DNA from: an uncultured Alphaproteobacteria bacterium
GTDB taxonomy: Bacteria; Pseudomonadota; Alphaproteobacteria; Rhodobacterales; Rhodobacteraceae
Assembly: GCA_913051655.1 (NCBI GenBank)
Contig: CAJXHI010000009.1
Coordinates: forward strand, 16,759 to 80,758
Direction of reading: 5' to 3'
Length of the DNA: 64,000 nucleotides
Shown here: in pieces, positions 50,739-61,402 of the stretch
How the letters are laid out: each line of letters begins with the position of its first letter
Numbering within the stretch: position 1 is the stretch's first letter
The notes under the pieces: generated by a model
Told to the model about the DNA's origin: nothing
What the model saw: only the letters and a program-made list of their open reading frames with translations
The model's database searches: none
Position numbers and translations under genes: made by a program

Positions 50739-51821
50739 ATGGTCGCATATATCGCACGGCGGTTATTGCTTGTTATTCCGACCCTTTTGGGTATTCTTGT
50801 GATAAATTTTGCCATGGTACAATTCGTGCCAGGCGGACCGATTGAACAGATTATCGCCAATCTTGAAGGGCAGGGGGATGTTTTTGAAAGCTTTGCCGGC
50901 ACGGGTGACGATTCCGGTAGTAGCGGTGAGGCGCGCGATGATTATGTCGGTGCACGTGGATTGCCTCCCGAATTTATTGAAGAGCTTGAAAAGGAGTTTG
51001 GCTTTGACAAACCCCCATTAGAACGGTTCTTGCAGATGATGTGGAATTATCTGCGCTTTGATTTCGGCGACAGCTATTTCCGTTCAATTTCAGTAGTGGA
51101 TTTGGTGATTGAAAAAATGCCGGTATCCATATCTCTAGGGCTGTGGTCTACGCTTATCGCCTATTTGGTATCTATACCGCTTGGTATTAGAAAAGCCGTA
51201 CGTGATGGGACACGTTTTGATACGTTAACGAGTTCGATCATAATTGTGGCCTATGCGATCCCCGGATTTTTGTTTGCGATATTGTTACTGGTGCTGTTTG
51301 CGGGTGGATCCTATTATCAGATTTTTCCGTTGCGCGGTTTAGTATCAGAGAATTTTTCCGAACTGTCTCTGGCTGCGAAAGCTGCTGATTATTTCTGGCA
51401 TATCGCGCTTCCGGTGATTGCGTCGACCATTTCGGCATTTGCCACCCTCACCCTATTGACCAAAAACAGTTTTCTGGACGAGATACAAAAACAATATGTC
51501 ATTACTGCCCGTGCGAAGGGTTTGAGTGAGCGCAATGTGCTTTACGCACATGTGTTTCGTAACGGGATGTTAATTGTTATCGCGGGCTTTCCAAGTGTCT
51601 TTATCGGTGTATTCTTTGGCAGCTCGCTCATAATTGAAACGATCTTTTCGCTGGATGGACTGGGCCGTATGGGCTTTGAAGCTGCAGTTGCACGCGATTA
51701 TCCAGTCATTTTTGGAACCCTTTTTGTGTTTGGCTTGATGGGTCTTGTCGTGGGCATTTTGTCGGATCTAATGTATGTTTTTGTTGATCCACGTATCGAT
51801 TTTGAGAGGCGTGAAGGATGA
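50739..51821 (+). CDS. yejB: peptide ABC transporter permease, YejB type
   Basis: A 360-residue inner-membrane permease of the DppB/OppB class. [20 protein letters not shown] is the typical first helix, followed by a periplasmic insert of about 100 residues and a cluster of five helices. The EAA-type loop [19 protein letters not shown] contacts the ATPase. The longer periplasmic insert separates YejB from DppB. Its stop overlaps the next start by four bases. Confidence 0.92.
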   Translation: MVAYIARRLLLVIPTLLGILVINFAMVQFVPGGPIEQIIANLEGQGDVFESFAGTGDDSGSSGEARDDYVGARGLPPEFIEELEKEFGFDKPPLERFLQMMWNYLRFDFGDSYFRSISVVDLVIEKMPVSISLGLWSTLIAYLVSIPLGIRKAVRDGTRFDTLTSSIIIVAYAIPGFLFAILLLVLFAGGSYYQIFPLRGLVSENFSELSLAAKAADYFWHIALPVIASTISAFATLTLLTKNSFLDEIQKQYVITARAKGLSERNVLYAHVFRNGMLIVIAGFPSVFIGVFFGSSLIIETIFSLDGLGRMGFEAAVARDYPVIFGTLFVFGLMGLVVGILSDLMYVFVDPRIDFERREG

Positions 51822-52933
51822 TCGCCTTGTCGCCCCTTAATCAGCGCCGTTGGCGAAATTTTCGTGCAAACCAACGCGCCTTTTGGTCGTTGGTAATCTT
51901 TAGCGTGATTTTTATAATGTCGATGTTCGCGGAGCTTATCGCAAACGACAAACCTATCTTGGTAAATTATCGCGGCGATTACTTCATGCCGATTTTCAAT
52001 TTCTATCCGGAAACTGCCTTTGGCGGCGACTTTAAAACTGAGGCTGTCTATAGTGATCCGGTGGTTCAATGCCTGATCCAAAGTGGTGGTCTTGCGATTT
52101 GTTTTGATGAGCCGGAACGGGTAATTGGTGACATCAAGGCCAAGATATTGGATCCGGATCTTGATGGCTACTATAAAGGCTGGGCGTTATGGCCTTTGAT
52201 CCCCTATTCCTATGATACATCTGTCGAACGTCCTGGTGCGGCACCTCTGCCACCAAACGGGCTAAACCTTTTGGGCACAGACGACACGAAACGTGATGTG
52301 CTGGCGCGAATTATTTACGGATTCCGCCTTTCCATTTTGTTCACAATCATCGTCACCACTCTTTCTAGTATAATAGGTATAATAGCCGGTGCTGTGCAGG
52401 GCTTTTTTGGTGGGCTGACCGACCTTTTATTTCAACGATTTATTGAGATTTGGGGCGGTGTCCCGTCGCTTTATGTGATTATCATTATGTTCGCAATTTT
52501 GGGGCGAAGTTTTTGGTTGTTGGTGTTTCTCACTGTATTGTTTGGTTGGGTTGGGCTTGTTGGTTTGGTGCGGGCGGAATTCCTGCGCGCACGCAACTTG
52601 GAATATGTGCGCGCTGCACGTGCGCTGGGCGTGAGCAACTGGAAGATCATGTTTCGCCATATGTTGCCAAATGCGATGGTCGCTACACTGACATTCTTAC
52701 CATTTATCGTGACGGGTACGATTGGTGCTTTGGCCAGCCTTGACTTTTTAGGCTTTGGCCTCCCTTCTTCTGCGCCATCGTTGGGAGAGCTTACTTTGCA
52801 GGCGAAACAAAACCTTCAGGCGCCTTGGCTTGGCTTCAGCGCCTTTTTCACCTTTGCGATAATGCTGGCCCTTCTGGTATTTATTTTTGAAGGGGTGCGC
52901 GATGCTTTTGATCCGAGGAAGACGTTTCAATGA
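51818..52933 (+). CDS. yejE: peptide ABC transporter permease, YejE type
   Basis: A 371-residue second permease of the DppC/OppC class. [20 protein letters not shown] is the usual cytosolic N-terminus before helix 1; a large periplasmic segment of about 100 residues follows, as in YejE. The EAA loop is [20 protein letters not shown]. It overlaps yejB upstream and yejF downstream by four bases each, giving strict translational coupling. Confidence 0.92.
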   Translation: MIALSPLNQRRWRNFRANQRAFWSLVIFSVIFIMSMFAELIANDKPILVNYRGDYFMPIFNFYPETAFGGDFKTEAVYSDPVVQCLIQSGGLAICFDEPERVIGDIKAKILDPDLDGYYKGWALWPLIPYSYDTSVERPGAAPLPPNGLNLLGTDDTKRDVLARIIYGFRLSILFTIIVTTLSSIIGIIAGAVQGFFGGLTDLLFQRFIEIWGGVPSLYVIIIMFAILGRSFWLLVFLTVLFGWVGLVGLVRAEFLRARNLEYVRAARALGVSNWKIMFRHMLPNAMVATLTFLPFIVTGTIGALASLDFLGFGLPSSAPSLGELTLQAKQNLQAPWLGFSAFFTFAIMLALLVFIFEGVRDAFDPRKTFQ

Positions 52934-54531
52934 CGGTATTGGAAGTCCGTGATCTTTCTGTAAATTTTTTACAGGATGGAACAAAAGTTGAAGCGGTCAA
53001 AACTGTTTCTTTTGGTGTTGGCCGCGGTGAAGTGGTAGCTTTGGTTGGCGAAAGTGGCTCTGGCAAATCAGTGACGGCATTAAGTACGGTGTCACTTTTA
53101 AGCGCCAATGCAGAGGTCAGCGGGTCGGTTCTTTATGAGGGTAACGAAATGATCGGCGGCTCGGAACAGGACCTGCAAGCGGTTCGGGGCAATGATATCA
53201 GCTTTATTTTTCAGGAGCCGATGACGTCTCTCAATCCGTTACACACAATTGAAAAACAGCTTTTGGAATCACTTGCTCTGCATCAGAGTTTGGTTGGCCG
53301 ACCTGCAAAAAAACGTGTGATCTCTTTGCTTGAGAGGGTCGGAATAAGTAATGCACAATACAGGTTAAACGCCTATCCTCACCAGCTATCTGGGGGACAG
53401 CGCCAGCGTGTGATGATTGCTATGGCACTGGCCAATGAGCCCAAGTTACTGGTTGCTGATGAACCTACTACCGCGCTTGATGTTACGATTCAGGCACAAA
53501 TTCTTGAACTTTTAGAGGATCTGAAACGCAACGAAGGCATGAGCATGCTGTTCATCACTCATGATTTGGGCATTGTGGGAAAAATCGCGGATCGTGTCTG
53601 TGTCATGCAAAATGGTGTAATCGTTGAAACGGGCGTGACCTCGGAGATATTTTTCAACCCTCAACACGCTTATACACAAAAGCTTTTGAAGGCGCATTCT
53701 ACGGGAGCACCAGATGCAGTTGCATCATATGCTTCAGTGGTTGCTGAATCAGAACATGCCAAAGTCTGGTTTCCGATACAGCGTGGGCTTTTAAAACGAA
53801 CAGTTGGTCATGTGAAGGCCGTCAATGGCGCAACACTGAAAATCCGTGTCGGCGAAACCGTAGGAGTTGTGGGTGAAAGCGGATCTGGCAAATCTACTTT
53901 AGCAATGGCAATGATGCGGCTGATTTCCTACGAAGGAAAAATCAACTTTGATGGTCGTGACCTTAATAGTTTGCGGACGAGGGACTTGCGCACCTTGCGC
54001 TCAGATATGCAGATTGTTTTTCAAGATCCCTACGGATCTTTGTCCCCGCGCCTGACATGCGCTCAGATTATTGCCGAAGGTCTGGAGGTGCATGGCGCCC
54101 CAGACGGGCAAAATCATAGTGCTTTAGTGCGTGAGATTTTGGTGGAAGTCGGATTGGACCCTGCAATGATGCATCGCTATCCACATGAATTTTCTGGCGG
54201 TCAGAGACAACGGATTGCTATTGCCCGCGCTATGGTGTTACGTCCAAAATTTGTGGTGCTAGATGAACCGACATCAGCGCTTGATATGACCGTTCAGGTT
54301 CAGATTGTGGATCTTTTGCGTGATCTTCAGAAGAAATATGGACTTGCTTATTTGTTCATCAGCCACGACCTAAAGTTGGTTCGCGCCATGTCACATTATG
54401 TATTGGTCATGAAAGAGGGTGATATCGTCGAAGAAGGTCCAGTGCGGCGTATTTTTGATGCGCCACAGACAGCTTATACTCGAAAATTGATGAATGCGGC
54501 GCTGGATGTGCCACAGTTGAATTTTAGTTAG
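52930..54531 (+). CDS. yejF: peptide ABC transporter ATP-binding protein, YejF type (two ATPase domains)
   Basis: A 533-residue protein with two fused ABC ATPase domains, like YejF rather than separate DppD and DppF. Walker A GESGSGKS occurs at residues 40-47 and again near residue 316, and signature SGGQRQR motifs lie near residues 152 and 421. Both Walker B/D-loop segments ([18 protein letters not shown]) are intact, so both domains should hydrolyse ATP. It ends nine bases before the convergent carboxypeptidase gene. Confidence 0.95.
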   Translation: MTVLEVRDLSVNFLQDGTKVEAVKTVSFGVGRGEVVALVGESGSGKSVTALSTVSLLSANAEVSGSVLYEGNEMIGGSEQDLQAVRGNDISFIFQEPMTSLNPLHTIEKQLLESLALHQSLVGRPAKKRVISLLERVGISNAQYRLNAYPHQLSGGQRQRVMIAMALANEPKLLVADEPTTALDVTIQAQILELLEDLKRNEGMSMLFITHDLGIVGKIADRVCVMQNGVIVETGVTSEIFFNPQHAYTQKLLKAHSTGAPDAVASYASVVAESEHAKVWFPIQRGLLKRTVGHVKAVNGATLKIRVGETVGVVGESGSGKSTLAMAMMRLISYEGKINFDGRDLNSLRTRDLRTLRSDMQIVFQDPYGSLSPRLTCAQIIAEGLEVHGAPDGQNHSALVREILVEVGLDPAMMHRYPHEFSGGQRQRIAIARAMVLRPKFVVLDEPTSALDMTVQVQIVDLLRDLQKKYGLAYLFISHDLKLVRAMSHYVLVMKEGDIVEEGPVRRIFDAPQTAYTRKLMNAALDVPQLNFS

Positions 54532-54540
54532 TAGCTATCC

Positions 54541-55917
54541 TTAGCTCGGACCAAGGGTACGGCATTCGACGTTCCTTGCGACCAGTCTTTTGCACGCCCG
54601 TTCCGCGGCTTCTTCGCTAAGGCCAATAAAATTTGCCTCAAAGCCTTTGCTGCTTGATACAACTTTACGCAGGGACTCATCCAATGTGGACATTTCTGCT
54701 AGTGCCGTTTTAAGCAACATTTTCTCTGCGGCAAAACGGGTTGTGAAACGACCTACGTTTATTGCCCAATCTCGCCCTCCCGAGGCTGAAATACGGGTCA
54801 CAACTTCTGGAATTAATTTGTCCATTTTTAGGGTCGCAGCAACTATTCCCTGCTTTTTGTTGGTCAACTCTTTGTTTCTTTGAATAATATCTGAAGACGT
54901 ATTCAGGTGCGCAAGAGTTAAAGCTTCTGCAACCTCTTGTTTCAGATCCAAAGAGGCAAGTTTCGTGATCGTATCATTTTGTGATTTTGGTGCAGGGCGT
55001 GCTTTGGGGCGCAAACTTGTTTTAACGGCCAGCTTTGTGTTTCTGGTACTGACTGCATAATTTGGTTTACTTGGCTTAATCACCGTTGCATGACTAGGTG
55101 CTTTCTTGAAACCGTAATTTAGTAGCTTGGCCACTTGCTGATTACGGGTTTTTGTTGATCTTCCGCCGAATACAGTCGCGATGATACGTTCATTTCCCCG
55201 TTCTGCTGAGGCAACCAAGTTGAAGCCCGCAGCATTGGTGTATCCTGTCTTGATCCCATCTGCACCTTTGAAGTCTCTCAAGAAGCGACGGTTTGTATTT
55301 GGGACTACGCGTGAGCCCACATCAATATTTATGCGTGAAAAAAGGTGATAATAGTCAGGATAACTATAAAAAAGATGTCGTCCCAAAATCGTCATGTCCC
55401 GCGCAGTGGACAGATGCCCCTTTTCGGTCAGTCCATGAGCGTTTTTAAATGTAGTGCGTGTCATACCCAAAGCTTTGGCTGTGCGGTTCATACGACGGGC
55501 AAAGGCAGCTTCGGATCCTTCAATCGCTTGGCCAATCGCTGTAGCTGCATCATTGGCGGATTTCACGGCAGCTGCACGGATAAGGTGACGCAGTCTTACA
55601 CGTTGGCCTTCCCTCAAACCAAGTTTTGATGGCGGTTCAGAGGCCGCTTGTCGGGAAATCCGTACCTTTTTATCTGGCGAAATCTCACCATTCTCGATCG
55701 CTTCAAAAGCAATATAAAGCGTCATCATCTTTGTGAGCGACGCTGGATGCAGTCGTGTGTCTGCATTTTCAGAAGAAAGCACTTTACCGGTGCGTGCATC
55801 CATAACCATATCTGCGTAAGGTGCTCCGATGGCGCTGAGCGGAACAACTACGCCCATCCAAAATCCGATACATACCCATAGCCATACCGTTGAAGGTCGT
55901 TTCTGCCTTCTCTTCAT
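54541..55917 (-). CDS. dacF: D-alanyl-D-alanine carboxypeptidase, PBP5/6 type with SPOR domain
   Basis: A 458-residue periplasmic DD-carboxypeptidase that trims the terminal D-alanine of peptidoglycan peptides. After an N-terminal signal helix the S11 motifs are all present: ASLTK (SxxK), SAND (SxN) and IKTGYTNAAG (KTG). A proline/lysine-rich linker leads to a C-terminal SPOR domain (WAINVGRFTTRFAAEKML through to GLSEEAAERACKRL), which targets denuded glycan at the septum. The ATG at 55917 with AAGGA upstream is preferred over an in-frame start at 56010. The symbol follows Roseobacter usage and could equally be dacC. Confidence 0.9.
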   Translation of the reverse strand: MKRRQKRPSTVWLWVCIGFWMGVVVPLSAIGAPYADMVMDARTGKVLSSENADTRLHPASLTKMMTLYIAFEAIENGEISPDKKVRISRQAASEPPSKLGLREGQRVRLRHLIRAAAVKSANDAATAIGQAIEGSEAAFARRMNRTAKALGMTRTTFKNAHGLTEKGHLSTARDMTILGRHLFYSYPDYYHLFSRINIDVGSRVVPNTNRRFLRDFKGADGIKTGYTNAAGFNLVASAERGNERIIATVFGGRSTKTRNQQVAKLLNYGFKKAPSHATVIKPSKPNYAVSTRNTKLAVKTSLRPKARPAPKSQNDTITKLASLDLKQEVAEALTLAHLNTSSDIIQRNKELTNKKQGIVAATLKMDKLIPEVVTRISASGGRDWAINVGRFTTRFAAEKMLLKTALAEMSTLDESLRKVVSSSKGFEANFIGLSEEAAERACKRLVARNVECRTLGPS

Positions 55918-56275
55918 GAAGACTGTCCTTATCTGCCTCAAACGCCGATTTTCCGGCTTGTTTATTTTAAATTTGGATATCATACTTTTGATTCGAAATA
56001 AAGTATTCAATTTTTAAGAAAATTAATCAAAAATGGATAGGTTTTTTAGCATATATTGATATCATATCCCAATCGGGTACCATATCAGCCATTGGTAAAG
56101 CTATGTATGACTGCGTATCTTCTGGCTAAAAAATAGATTGTTTGTTCTTTTAAGGACCCCAACGGATTTTATTTTTACAAACAACTCATGCATTACATCA
56201 ACGAAGGGGTTTTCATCACTCCTGCACATTCTATATACTACGAAGGCTAGGTCAAATTGAGCGTCTTAACAACAC
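55918..56275. other. 358-bp AT-rich divergent promoter region between dacF and clpS
   Basis: Non-coding. It holds repeated ATATC/GATAT elements around 56050-56090 and several A/T tracts, consistent with divergent promoters for the carboxypeptidase and clpS. No single -35/-10 pair or named operator is convincing. No RNA gene is seen. Confidence 0.5.
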
Positions 56276-56611
56276 ATGTCATTGTTACCCGATCATATGT
56301 CATCCGATAAAGATGATCCATCTTTGGACATCATAGTCGAAACGCGCCCAAAAACAAAACGGCCACCGCTATATAAAGTGCTTTTGTTGAACGACGATTA
56401 CACGCCGATGGAATTTGTGGTCATTGTCTTGGAACGGTTTTTCGGCATGAACCATTCACAGGCTTTTGAGATTATGCTCACGGTGCATAAAAAAGGGTTG
56501 GCTGTAGTGGGCGTCTTCAGCCATGAAATCGCTGAAACCAAAGTGTCTCAAGTGATGGATTTTTCGCGAAAACATCAGCATCCTTTGGTGTGCACCATGG
56601 AAAAAGAGTAA
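56276..56611 (+). CDS. clpS: ATP-dependent Clp protease adaptor ClpS
   Basis: A 111-residue N-recognin adaptor that delivers substrates with bulky hydrophobic N-terminal residues to Clp[22 protein letters not shown] contains the Asn-Asp pair that reads the N-degron, and [19 protein letters not shown] is the second conserved half. Length fits. clpA does not follow in this window. The first ATG at 56276 is used; another ATG seven codons on would also work. Confidence 0.95.
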   Translation: MSLLPDHMSSDKDDPSLDIIVETRPKTKRPPLYKVLLLNDDYTPMEFVVIVLERFFGMNHSQAFEIMLTVHKKGLAVVGVFSHEIAETKVSQVMDFSRKHQHPLVCTMEKE

Positions 56612-56644
56612 AACCAAGTTGTTTATGTCCCAAAAACTTGTCGC

Positions 56645-57646
56645 ATGTTTAGCGCGCGATTAATCCACGCAGAGCGTGCGGGTGCAGCTGCGTCGGAGTA
56701 TCGTCAATCTGTGCATCTATTTCCCTCAGACGAATTTGATTTGTGTTTTTCGGCAGAAGAGCAGCATTTTGTGCACCGATTTTTCCCAACGATTTCTCGT
56801 TTAAACGCAGTTGGCTTTAAAGGTGGGGCAGAGGTCTCTGGGCATTTTGATGCTGCAATCGTTCATGTCCCGCGATCAAAACCTCTAGCACGCCATTTGG
56901 TGCATTGGGCCTGTCAATTGGCACCCGATGGAATGGTATATGTAGATGGCGCAAAGAATGAAGGTATTGCGAGCCTGCTGAAGGCTGTTAAGGCGATTAC
57001 GCCACTTACCGGTATGATTTCTGCTGCACATGGTAAGTTGTTTTGGTTCCGTGCCACCAATCTCTTTTCCTCTTGGGACGCCTCTTCTTTTTTTGAAATT
57101 GAAGGCGGTTTTAAGACGAAAGCTGGTGTGTTTTCGGCCGCACGTGTCGATCCCGGGTCTGCGTTGTTATCTCATGCGCTGCCCCCCTTATGCGGACATG
57201 TTGCTGATTTGGGAGCGGGCTGGGGATACCTGAGCCGTACTGCTTTGACATCTTCCGCGCTTAAATCCATTGATCTGATTGAGGCGGATCACGCTGCTGC
57301 AGAGGCAGCGGTTCTGAATTGTGATGATCCAAAAGCGCGGATTCATTGGGAAGATGTGATCACTTGGCGCGCGCCGCACCTGTATGACCATGTGATTATG
57401 AATCCCCCGTTTCATCTCGGACGCAAAGGTGAACCGGACCTAGGCAAAAGCTTCATTCAAAAAGCTGCGGCCATTTTGAAGAAACAGGGAATGCTATGGA
57501 TGGTCGCTAATCGGCATTTACCCTATGAAGAGACTTTGTCACAGCTGTTTGTTGATTTTCGCGAGATTGCAGGGAATAAACGCTTTAAGGTGTTCCAAGC
57601 GGTTGGCGCGAGTGTAAACGCGCCTCGGTCTCAATTCGGATGTTGA
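56645..57646 (+). CDS. class I SAM-dependent methyltransferase, RsmC-like
   Basis: A 333-residue protein with the two-domain layout of RsmC (16S rRNA G1207 methyltransferase): a degenerate N-terminal methyltransferase-like half and a catalytic C-terminal half. Motif I is VADLGAGWGYLSR, and the catalytic loop is IMNPPFHLG, the NPPF motif of N2-guanine methyltransferases. It begins 33 bases after clpS and overlaps the untranslated lead of the SDR gene. The rRNA target is inferred from family, not shown. Confidence 0.85.
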   Translation: MFSARLIHAERAGAAASEYRQSVHLFPSDEFDLCFSAEEQHFVHRFFPTISRLNAVGFKGGAEVSGHFDAAIVHVPRSKPLARHLVHWACQLAPDGMVYVDGAKNEGIASLLKAVKAITPLTGMISAAHGKLFWFRATNLFSSWDASSFFEIEGGFKTKAGVFSAARVDPGSALLSHALPPLCGHVADLGAGWGYLSRTALTSSALKSIDLIEADHAAAEAAVLNCDDPKARIHWEDVITWRAPHLYDHVIMNPPFHLGRKGEPDLGKSFIQKAAAILKKQGMLWMVANRHLPYEETLSQLFVDFREIAGNKRFKVFQAVGASVNAPRSQFGC

Positions 57647-57660
57647 GGAAGGGAAAGAGC

Positions 57661-58461
57661 ATGGCATTTTCAATTGATGGGAAAACTGCGATTGTAACAG
57701 GAGCAGCTAATGGTATCGGATTGGCAATTGCCCGCCACTTCGCCTCAGTCGGCGCAAATGTCATGCATGCGGATATGGATGAGGCAGGTTTGGCAAAAGA
57801 ATTTGGTGGGGACTGGGATGAGACTGGCCAGTCTTATTTTGCCGGTGACTTGCGTGAAAAGCTGACTCTTGCAAATCTGCTCTCTGCAACGCTTGATGCC
57901 TTTGACCGTGTGGATATTCTGGTAAATGCTTCTCGTCAGGTATTGGCATCAAATTTTTTCGATGTTGAGGAAAAATCGGTTGAAACTGCGCTTGAACAAA
58001 ATGTTTTGACTAGCCTGCGTTTGTCACAACTCGTCGCCAATCGTATGATTAAGCAATGCGAAGGACAAGAAGAAGGGCAAGTGGGTGCCATAATCAATCT
58101 GTCATCAATTGCGGCCAGGCGGGCGACATCTTCGCTGCTTGGCTATTCTATATCCAGTGCTGCGATGGATCAGATGACGCGTTCTATGGCAGTCACGCTT
58201 GCACCCCATCGCATTCGTGTAAACGGGGTCGCTGTAGGGTCTGTGATGTCTGCGAGTTTGCAGCAGGCTTTAAAGGATCATGGTGATTTTCGCGCTGATA
58301 TTGAAGAACGTACACCTATGGGCCGCGTGGCGCGTGCTTCAGAAGTTGCCGAAACGGTACAATATCTCTCCTCTGAAAGCGCGGGCTTTGTCACGGGGCA
58401 AATCGTGACCATTGACGGTGGTCGTACCTTGATTGATCCGGTCTCTGCGCCCGTACATTAA
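57661..58461 (+). CDS. SDR-fold protein lacking the catalytic lysine
   Basis: A 266-residue short-chain dehydrogenase/reductase fold. The N-terminal nucleotide-binding motif TGAANGIG (residues 13-20) is normal, but the active site is not: YxxxK reads Y-S-I-S-S near residue 162, so the lysine is a serine, and the usual NNAG reads N-A-S-R. The C-terminal LAPHRIRVNGVAVGSVMS and GQIVTIDGG are typical. It may be inactive as a dehydrogenase or use another mechanism. GGAAGGG upstream supports the ATG at 57661. It lies between the RsmC-like gene and hemF. Confidence 0.85.
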   Translation: MAFSIDGKTAIVTGAANGIGLAIARHFASVGANVMHADMDEAGLAKEFGGDWDETGQSYFAGDLREKLTLANLLSATLDAFDRVDILVNASRQVLASNFFDVEEKSVETALEQNVLTSLRLSQLVANRMIKQCEGQEEGQVGAIINLSSIAARRATSSLLGYSISSAAMDQMTRSMAVTLAPHRIRVNGVAVGSVMSASLQQALKDHGDFRADIEERTPMGRVARASEVAETVQYLSSESAGFVTGQIVTIDGGRTLIDPVSAPVH

Positions 58462-58548
58462 GGTTGACATTTTTGTTAATTGATATTGACAAATTTACCG
58501 CAGAGATGGCTTTGTGCTTATGTAGCTTTAGCACATGAAAGGTGCACC

Positions 58549-59442
58549 ATGAGCGAGATTTCAGAAAGTCAGAAAGACCAGGCCAGCATCTGGTTTATGG
58601 CTCTGCGTGATGAAATTGTTCAGGCATTCGAACATTTGGAAGCCCAACACAGTGAAGGACCCTTTTCAGATCACCCTATTGGTCAATTTGACGTTACCAC
58701 GACGCGGCGTCATTCAGATAGCGGTAAAGATGCAGGGGGTGGCCTGATGAGCGTCATGCGCGGTGGTCGGGTTTTCGAAAAAGTGGGGGTCAATGTCTCC
58801 ACGGTTTTCGGCCCGCTCGGGCCACAGGCGCAAACCGCCATGGCTGCGCGCAAAAGTATTCCGGGTATGGAAGAAAATCCCTGTTTTTGGGCCAGTGGTA
58901 TTTCGCTTGTCGCGCATATGCAAAATCCCCATTGTCCTGCGGTTCATATGAACACACGCATGTTCTGGACGCCCGGCGCGTGGTGGTTTGGTGGAGGAAC
59001 GGATCTGAACCCTTGTATTGAGTATGAAGAAGATACGGGTCACTTTCACGATACGCTTAAGAATTATCTGCGCCCCCATGACGCGGGACTTTACGACAAA
59101 CTCAAAGATTGGGCAGACGAATATTTTTATATCCCGCACCGTAACCGCGCGCGCGGTGTGGGGGGAATATTCATGGATGATCGCTGTACAGACGATTGGG
59201 AAAAAGATTTTGAATTGACCAAAGACATCGGGCGTGCCTTTCTTCCCGCTTTTCTCCCTTTGGTCAAAAAGCGTCTGATACAGCAATGGGGTGACGCCGA
59301 CAAGGATGCTCAATTACAGCACAGGGGACTTTATGCGGAATATAACCTTGTCTACGACCGTGGCACGAAATTTGGTCTAAACTCTGGGCATGATGCAAAT
59401 GCCGTATTGATGAGCTTGCCGCCCTTGGCAAAATGGGTCTAA
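58549..59442 (+). CDS. hemF: oxygen-dependent coproporphyrinogen-III oxidase
   Basis: A 297-residue enzyme that oxidatively decarboxylates coproporphyrinogen III to protoporphyrinogen IX. Family motifs include HMNTRMFWTPGAWWFGGGTD, RGVGGIFMDD and YNLVYDRGTKFGLNSG. The ATG at 58549 with AAAGGTG just upstream is clear; a longer frame to 58480 has no ribosome-binding site. Two TTGACA hexamers about 22 bases apart upstream may contribute a promoter. An aerobic lifestyle is implied, and hemC and hemE lie close by. Confidence 0.95.
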   Translation: MSEISESQKDQASIWFMALRDEIVQAFEHLEAQHSEGPFSDHPIGQFDVTTTRRHSDSGKDAGGGLMSVMRGGRVFEKVGVNVSTVFGPLGPQAQTAMAARKSIPGMEENPCFWASGISLVAHMQNPHCPAVHMNTRMFWTPGAWWFGGGTDLNPCIEYEEDTGHFHDTLKNYLRPHDAGLYDKLKDWADEYFYIPHRNRARGVGGIFMDDRCTDDWEKDFELTKDIGRAFLPAFLPLVKKRLIQQWGDADKDAQLQHRGLYAEYNLVYDRGTKFGLNSGHDANAVLMSLPPLAKWV

Positions 59443-59482
59443 TCTCTGCGCATTGTCTGATGAGCAGAGAAAGGGATTCTTG

Positions 59483-60889
59483 GTGGACTTGATTGATAAG
59501 CTTGGTCGAATTGTCGGCCCATCTCATGTGTTTTGTGAAGAAAAAGGCGGAAAATACGGATCAGACTGGACAGGTCTATATCAGTTTTCTCCTATTGCTG
59601 TGGTGCGTCCAGCGAATGCGATAGAGGTGTCAGAGATTTTAAAACTGGCAAATGCGGATAAAACTCCCGTGGTGCCGATGAGTGGTAACACAAGCCTCGC
59701 TGGCGGTACCTTTGCGGAGGGGAGTATTGTTCTGTCCCTCGAGCGATTGAATAAAATTCGAGAAATACGCAGCACATCTCGCATCGCAATTGTCGAAGCT
59801 GGCGTTGTTTTGTCCAACCTGCATCAAGCTGTGGATGAACACGATCTTATTTTCCCGATGACCTTTGGCGCAAGAGGTTCTGCGATGATAGGGGGGATGT
59901 TGTCCACGAACGCGGGCGGATCAAATGTTCTGAAATATGGCAATACCCGTGATCTCTGTCTCGGGCTTGAAGTTGTTTTGCCCAATGGCGAAATCATGGA
60001 AATCATGTCCGAACTCCATAAAGACAATTCTGGCTATAACCTTAAACATCTTATGATCGGTGCTGAAGGGACGCTCGGCATCATTACCGCCGCTGTCTTG
60101 AAGCTTTCGCCAAAGCCCAAGGCCGAGGCCACAGCCATGCTGGCGACATCATCTTTGGATGAGGCGTTGCATGTTCTGAACCGCCTACAATCTGCAACAG
60201 GTGGATCTGTTCAGGCTTTTGAATATATGCCAGGCGATTATATCGATGCATTTTGCGCGCGTTTTCCCGAGCGAAATGCGCCATTTAATGTGCGCTATGA
60301 CACAAATATCATGGTTGATCTTGGCTCTACTGTGGGGGCGATGTGTGCCGCTGATAAGAGTGGTAAAACCAAATTGACCGAATTTCTCGAACAGGTTTTG
60401 TCAGAGGAATATGATCGCGGTGCCGTGCTAGATGCAGTTGTGGCGCAGAACGAAGCTCAAAGACAAGAAATGTGGGATCGCCGCGAATGCGCTGCCGAGG
60501 TGACGATCACACGCCGCCCCATTGTCGCCAACGATATTGCCGTTCCTTTGGACCGGTTAAACATATTTGTCACGGAAATGGAAAAAAAGTTACAAAGCAT
60601 CGATCCGGGCGGTAAATCTGTCAATGTGGCACATCTTGGGGATGGAAATATTCACTATACAGTATGGCCCGCCAGCGAAGACATAGAGGTACATGCCAAT
60701 ATCGTTGAAGAGGTCGAAGAACTTGTGCTATCCCTCGGTGGTAGCTTTTCCGCAGAGCATGGTATTGGGCTGAGCAAACTGCCATCTATGGAGAGGCGCA
60801 AAAATCAAGTTGCCATGCAGGTTATGCGCCAAATTAAGGCTGCGATTGATCCAAACAATATCCTGAATGCGGGTAAGGTAGTGCCTTAA
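59483..60889 (+). CDS. FAD-binding oxidoreductase, D-2-hydroxyacid dehydrogenase (GlcD/D2HGDH) type
   Basis: About 468 residues of the VAO/FAD-linked oxidase family. The N-terminal FAD domain carries PMSGNTSLAGGTF (the FAD pyrophosphate loop), GGMLSTNAGGSNVLKYGN and GAEGTLGIITAAVL. The C-terminal half has AHLGDGNIHYTVWP, with histidines for the metal/substrate site, and ends NNILNAGKVVP. This matches D-2-hydroxyglutarate or D-lactate dehydrogenases and GlcD. The GTG at 59483 with AAAGGGA upstream is preferred over a TTG at 59453. The exact 2-hydroxyacid is not determinable. Confidence 0.9.
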   Translation: MDLIDKLGRIVGPSHVFCEEKGGKYGSDWTGLYQFSPIAVVRPANAIEVSEILKLANADKTPVVPMSGNTSLAGGTFAEGSIVLSLERLNKIREIRSTSRIAIVEAGVVLSNLHQAVDEHDLIFPMTFGARGSAMIGGMLSTNAGGSNVLKYGNTRDLCLGLEVVLPNGEIMEIMSELHKDNSGYNLKHLMIGAEGTLGIITAAVLKLSPKPKAEATAMLATSSLDEALHVLNRLQSATGGSVQAFEYMPGDYIDAFCARFPERNAPFNVRYDTNIMVDLGSTVGAMCAADKSGKTKLTEFLEQVLSEEYDRGAVLDAVVAQNEAQRQEMWDRRECAAEVTITRRPIVANDIAVPLDRLNIFVTEMEKKLQSIDPGGKSVNVAHLGDGNIHYTVWPASEDIEVHANIVEEVEELVLSLGGSFSAEHGIGLSKLPSMERRKNQVAMQVMRQIKAAIDPNNILNAGKVVP

Positions 60890-61402
60890 ATGGCGTAAGC
60901 CCTGCTACTTTCATCTGAATCAATTGGAAGCACCATTATATTGTACCACCAATAGAGAGAATTAAGTTGGTAGGCAAGAATCGTTATTAATGTTGCAAAT
61001 CCTTTCACAACTGTATCGCCTAAGTCTCTATTTAAGAAACCTGCCAATTTTTTTAACAATTAATGGCGATGTAAGGCAGCTCAATCTGCAAAGCCACAAA
61101 TGGTAAAAGACAACACAAAAAGACTAACGGTTCTAAAATTAATTGCAAAAGATACCAGCCATTATTGGCGGTAACATCATTTCTTAATCCTATTCGCATC
61201 TATTACAGTACTAAGTCCCATTTTCAAAATAAGCATTGAGGTAACTTTGGCGAAATATTTAAAAGTGTTGATGTCAGAACCTAAGTGGGTTTTTTGGGTA
61301 AGTGTAACCATACAACTTGGTTCTTAAAAAATGTCGCCTTCGTGACACTAAGTGACTAATCGTTCAGTTTTCAACTTGATCTAGTGCCTAAGTATCTTTT
61401 CT
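60890..61402 (-). pseudogene. possible decayed small membrane-protein gene in a 513-bp gap
   Basis: No intact gene. On the minus strand, open pieces appear in order in different frames: LEPLVFLCCLLPFVALQIEL (about 61080-61140), PLIVKKIGRFLK (about 61030-61065), and a longer run including DTVVKGFATLITILAYQLNS and WWYNIMVLPIDSD ending near 60897. The hydrophobic character and order suggest a former membrane protein of 100 residues or more. I do not recognise the family, and the rest of the gap is AT-rich without features. Confidence 0.4.
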
